Positions 62,100 through 64,000 of a stretch of DNA of 64,000 nt are shown one piece after another (within the stretch, counting starts at the first letter, position 1; each line of letters begins with the position of its first letter). The DNA comes from Heyndrickxia acidicola. Lineage in GTDB: Bacteria; Bacillota; Bacilli; Bacillales; Bacillaceae_C. The stretch covers positions 3,592,001 through 3,656,000 of the forward strand of contig NZ_KV440953.1 in the NCBI RefSeq assembly GCF_001636425.1, written 5' to 3'. The notes beneath the pieces were generated by a model. The model was not told the origin of the DNA and ran no database searches. It was given only the letters and a program-made list of their open reading frames with translations. A program made the position numbers and the translations under genes.

Positions 62100-63173
62100 A
62101 TGGAAGAACAACCATCAATACGTGAAAAGCGCAAGGATGAACATGTTCGCTTGGCTTTAAATACAAATCAAACGCAGCCATCGGACTTTGATGCTCTCTA
62201 TTTAGTACACCGTTCACTTCCCGAGTTGGATAAAGAAGAGGTTGATTTAAGAACTCGTTTGGGCAATTTAACATTAGCATTTCCGATATATATTAATGCC
62301 ATGACAGGCGGGAGTGAGAAAACAGGAGCCATCAACGCTGCCTTGGCTGAAGCAGCAAAGGAAACGGGCATTGCAATGGCTGTTGGTTCACAGCATTCCG
62401 GCCTGCGCAATGAAAAGGTAGCTGATACTTACAGGATTGTCCGCAAGAAGAATCCGAATGGAGTCATTTTTGGCAATGTAGGAGCGGATGCACCATTGGA
62501 TTATGCCCTGAGAGCCATTGATATGCTAGAGGCAGATGCTCTTCAGATTCACTTAAATGTTCCGCAGGAGGTTGTGATGCCTGAGGGAGATAGGCATTTT
62601 TCAGGAATACTTAAGAAAATAGAAACCATTATAAAAAAAACCTCCATCCCCGTCATCATAAAGGAGACCGGTTTTGGCATGTGCAGGGAAACACTGGAGC
62701 AGCTAAAAACATGCGGCGTTCAATTTGTAGATGTAGGCGGAGGAGGAGGAACTAATTTTGTTCATATTGAAAATGAGCGGCGGGAAAAAAGAGATTATAG
62801 CTATCTAAAGGGCTGGGGACAATCAACCCCTATTTCTCTGCTTGAGGCTCAGCCATTTCTGAAGGATATGACGATTCTTGCTTCAGGAGGAATTCGAAAT
62901 CCACTGGATGCTGTTAAATCGATGGCTCTGGGGGCATCGGCGGCCGGAGTGGCAGGGGCTTTTTTGAGGGTCTTAGATAAGTGCGGCACAGAAGGCTTAG
63001 TAGAGGAAATGAAAGCATGGAAGGAGCATCTGAGGATGATTTTTCTAATGCAGGGTGCACAGTCTTTGGAACACATCGCCAAATGTCCAATCATTGTGAC
63101 AAAGAATGTTCGCGAGTGGTGTGATCTCCGCGGATTGGATGCAGGTATACTCGCTTCGAGAAGCCTGAATTGA
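62100..63173 (+). CDS. fni: Type 2 isopentenyl-diphosphate delta-isomerase
   Basis: A 357-residue FMN- and NADPH-dependent TIM-barrel enzyme that interconverts isopentenyl and dimethylallyl diphosphate. FPIYINAMTGGSEKTGAIN, AVGSQHSGL, QIHLNVPQEVVMPEGDR + FSG, IIKETGFGM, DVGGGGGTNF and ASGGIRNPLDAVK follow B. subtilis Fni closely. The ATG follows gaggtaggggagtg. It is monocistronic. The 61739-62099 stretch before it holds no gene I can support. Confidence 0.93.
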   Translation: MEEQPSIREKRKDEHVRLALNTNQTQPSDFDALYLVHRSLPELDKEEVDLRTRLGNLTLAFPIYINAMTGGSEKTGAINAALAEAAKETGIAMAVGSQHSGLRNEKVADTYRIVRKKNPNGVIFGNVGADAPLDYALRAIDMLEADALQIHLNVPQEVVMPEGDRHFSGILKKIETIIKKTSIPVIIKETGFGMCRETLEQLKTCGVQFVDVGGGGGTNFVHIENERREKRDYSYLKGWGQSTPISLLEAQPFLKDMTILASGGIRNPLDAVKSMALGASAAGVAGAFLRVLDKCGTEGLVEEMKAWKEHLRMIFLMQGAQSLEHIAKCPIIVTKNVREWCDLRGLDAGILASRSLN

Positions 63174-63399
63174 TTTCGATGGGGTTTATTTCACCTGCAA
63201 TACAAAAATTGTCTTATATGAATAAAATTAGTACCGCATGTCCCTTTAACAACGTTTGAAAAAGGTGTATAATAGAAAGGCTTCCAGCATAGTCTTTACA
63301 TTTAATGCAATGAAAATTTTAAAAAATCTGCATTATATGTTAATATGCGGATACAATGTAATAAAGATTTATAAAACATAATTTATTGGGGGTAACAAT

Positions 63400-63657
63400 A
63401 TGCCTGATCCTGAACCGGAACCTATTTTTTGGCATCCTGATAAAGCTGACAGGGTGCAAGGGTATGGTAGGAAAATGGGAAATGCAATGACAGATATGGA
63501 GTTTAAACTGAATCGGAAAGGAATTTTTTCTAAAAAAACAGGGACACCTGTGATGCCGAAGGAAATTCGCCGTATTGGCCTTGGAGCCATTGGTTTTTTA
63601 GTCCTGATGCTTGTTGCAGCCATTATATTGAATCTCATTGAAATTTTTATAAAGTAA
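63400..63657 (+). CDS. Small membrane protein of unknown function
   Basis: An 85-residue protein. A polar, Pro/Glu-rich start (MPDPEPEPIFWHPDKADR), a basic middle, and one C-terminal helix (residues 60-82, LGAIGFLVLMLVAAIILNLI) suggest a tail-anchored protein with a cytoplasmic N-terminus. I recognise no family. The ATG follows attgggggtaac, a good ribosome site, and a terminator follows, so the gene is probably real. Confidence 0.65.
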   Translation: MPDPEPEPIFWHPDKADRVQGYGRKMGNAMTDMEFKLNRKGIFSKKTGTPVMPKEIRRIGLGAIGFLVLMLVAAIILNLIEIFIK

Positions 63658-63665
63658 AAAATTTG

Positions 63666-63700
63666 CTTCCATATATGTTTCTGTATATGGAAGTTTTTTT
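63666..63700 (+). terminator. Terminator after small membrane protein gene
   Basis: cttccatata (63666-63675) pairs with tatatggaag (63684-63693), followed by T7. Confidence 0.9.
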
Positions 63701-63834
63701 ATTTTTTCCCGGTCCGAATCAACTCTAATGAGAATTATTTCTGAAGAAAGGTTTAAAAGAGTGGGAAATAGGTTAATAGAATAATGTTAAAGACATACAT
63801 AGTATTTAAAATATTGAGGAGCTTATTAGGGGCT

Positions 63835-64000
63835 ATGATAAAGAGTGAGTTAGAATGGATGAGAGAAGAGATTAGACAGCTTAAAGAACAAATAAGCGAA
63901 TATGAACATCTTATTAAAGACATATCCGCTCCCATTATTCCATCTGTAGTGCCAGATACGATTTTGGTTCCAATTACTGGCCGATTGTCAACTGATAGAT
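63835..64000 (+). CDS. STAS-domain protein, partial (RsbR paralogue type)
   Basis: The first 55 codons of a gene cut by the window end. A coiled-coil-like start (MIKSELEWMREEIRQLKEQI) leads into SAPIIPSVVPDTILVPITGR, the opening of a STAS domain as in RsbR/RsbS paralogues. It is likely a stressosome or anti-anti-sigma-type protein. The start is uncertain: the frame is open back to an ATG at 63784, and gaggag (63816) is 13 bases from the chosen ATG. Confidence 0.7.
   Translation, partial: MIKSELEWMREEIRQLKEQISEYEHLIKDISAPIIPSVVPDTILVPITGRLSTDR

Noticed and set aside
1-64000. Prophage, transposase or integrative-element genes
   Set aside because: No integrase, transposase, phage structural or conjugation gene was recognised. 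The only mobile signatures are non-coding repeats.

Overview
The window looks like a chromosomal segment of a Gram-positive, endospore-type Bacillaceae bacterium. I cannot name the species. The reasons are strong purine-rich Shine-Dalgarno sites, GTG and TTG starts, U-tract terminators, T-box, S-box and L-box leaders, the bacillithiol enzyme FosB, an RsbR-type stressosome protein, a KinB-like kinase, the family proteins YndM, YqhA, YfnA and YugJ, TnrA/GlnR boxes, and Bacillus-type dispersed intergenic repeats. I see no rRNA, tRNA, CRISPR array, prophage or transposase gene. The coding content is mostly ordinary chromosomal and accessory metabolism, separated by unusually long, repeat-rich intergenic regions.

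Layout. 1-0.5 kb: end of a GtrA-type membrane gene. 0.7-2.55 kb: lysP-like permease on the minus strand behind a lysine riboswitch. 2.7-7.5 kb: XRE-cupin regulator and a potABCD polyamine importer. 7.8-10.3 kb: TetR regulator divergent from an ABC exporter pair. 11.1-18 kb: methyltransferase, two APC permeases (YfnA type and a second LysP type) and a membrane diguanylate cyclase. 18-25.3 kb: DHA2 exporter, metallo-hydrolase, Nudix, a third APC permease, a secreted coiled-coil protein and an iron alcohol dehydrogenase. 25.5-27.7 kb: ApbE, a secreted low-complexity protein and a ferric-reductase-like membrane protein. 27.7-30.3 kb: a frameshifted ammonium transporter with two TnrA/GlnR boxes, and a CDF metal exporter. 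30.7-38.9 kb: HelD, DUF975, FosB, signal peptidase, KinB-like kinase and YndM. 39-45.2 kb: OYE flavoenzyme, MFS, a decayed yhfK-like gene, a CBO0543 protein, an isolated SAM riboswitch and an alpha/beta hydrolase. 45.8-51.9 kb: RsbRD-like protein, YdeI, GNAT, SDR, an SRPBCC/TIGR01777 pair and an AI-2E-type transporter. 52-53.8 kb: T-box plus an archaeal-type ProRS. 54.2-59 kb: two-component system followed by FMN-binding protein, ApbE and an RnfD-like protein. 59.4-64 kb: secreted phosphoesterase, DUF202, a membrane protein, type 2 IPP isomerase, a small membrane protein and the start of a STAS protein.

The most distinctive signal is non-coding. At least ten copies or fragments of one element of about 160 bp lie between 3.4 and 56.5 kb. 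It begins GGCTC and ends CAGCC, has about 25 bp of imperfect terminal inverted repeats, and in five copies is flanked by direct repeats of 8 bp matching at 6 to 8 positions (8/8, 7/8, 7/8, 7/8, 6/8). That is the structure of a non-autonomous transposable element (MITE). Copies sit on a stop codon (helD), just upstream of fosB and of the KinB-like kinase, on both sides of a SAM riboswitch, and between a two-component system and a flavin-transfer operon. Other repeat families are a palindromic element of about 145 bp after two minus-strand transporters, the common Bacillaceae repeat of about 140 bp, two tandem arrays with a 52 bp period built on a GTCCTTCAT/ATGAAGGAC palindrome, and a GGGGTCTGACCCC repeat.

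The best functional candidate for a less-described system is the flavin-based extracytoplasmic electron-transfer locus at 54.2-59 kb, which may work with the second ApbE/ferric-reductase-like locus at 25.5-27.7 kb.
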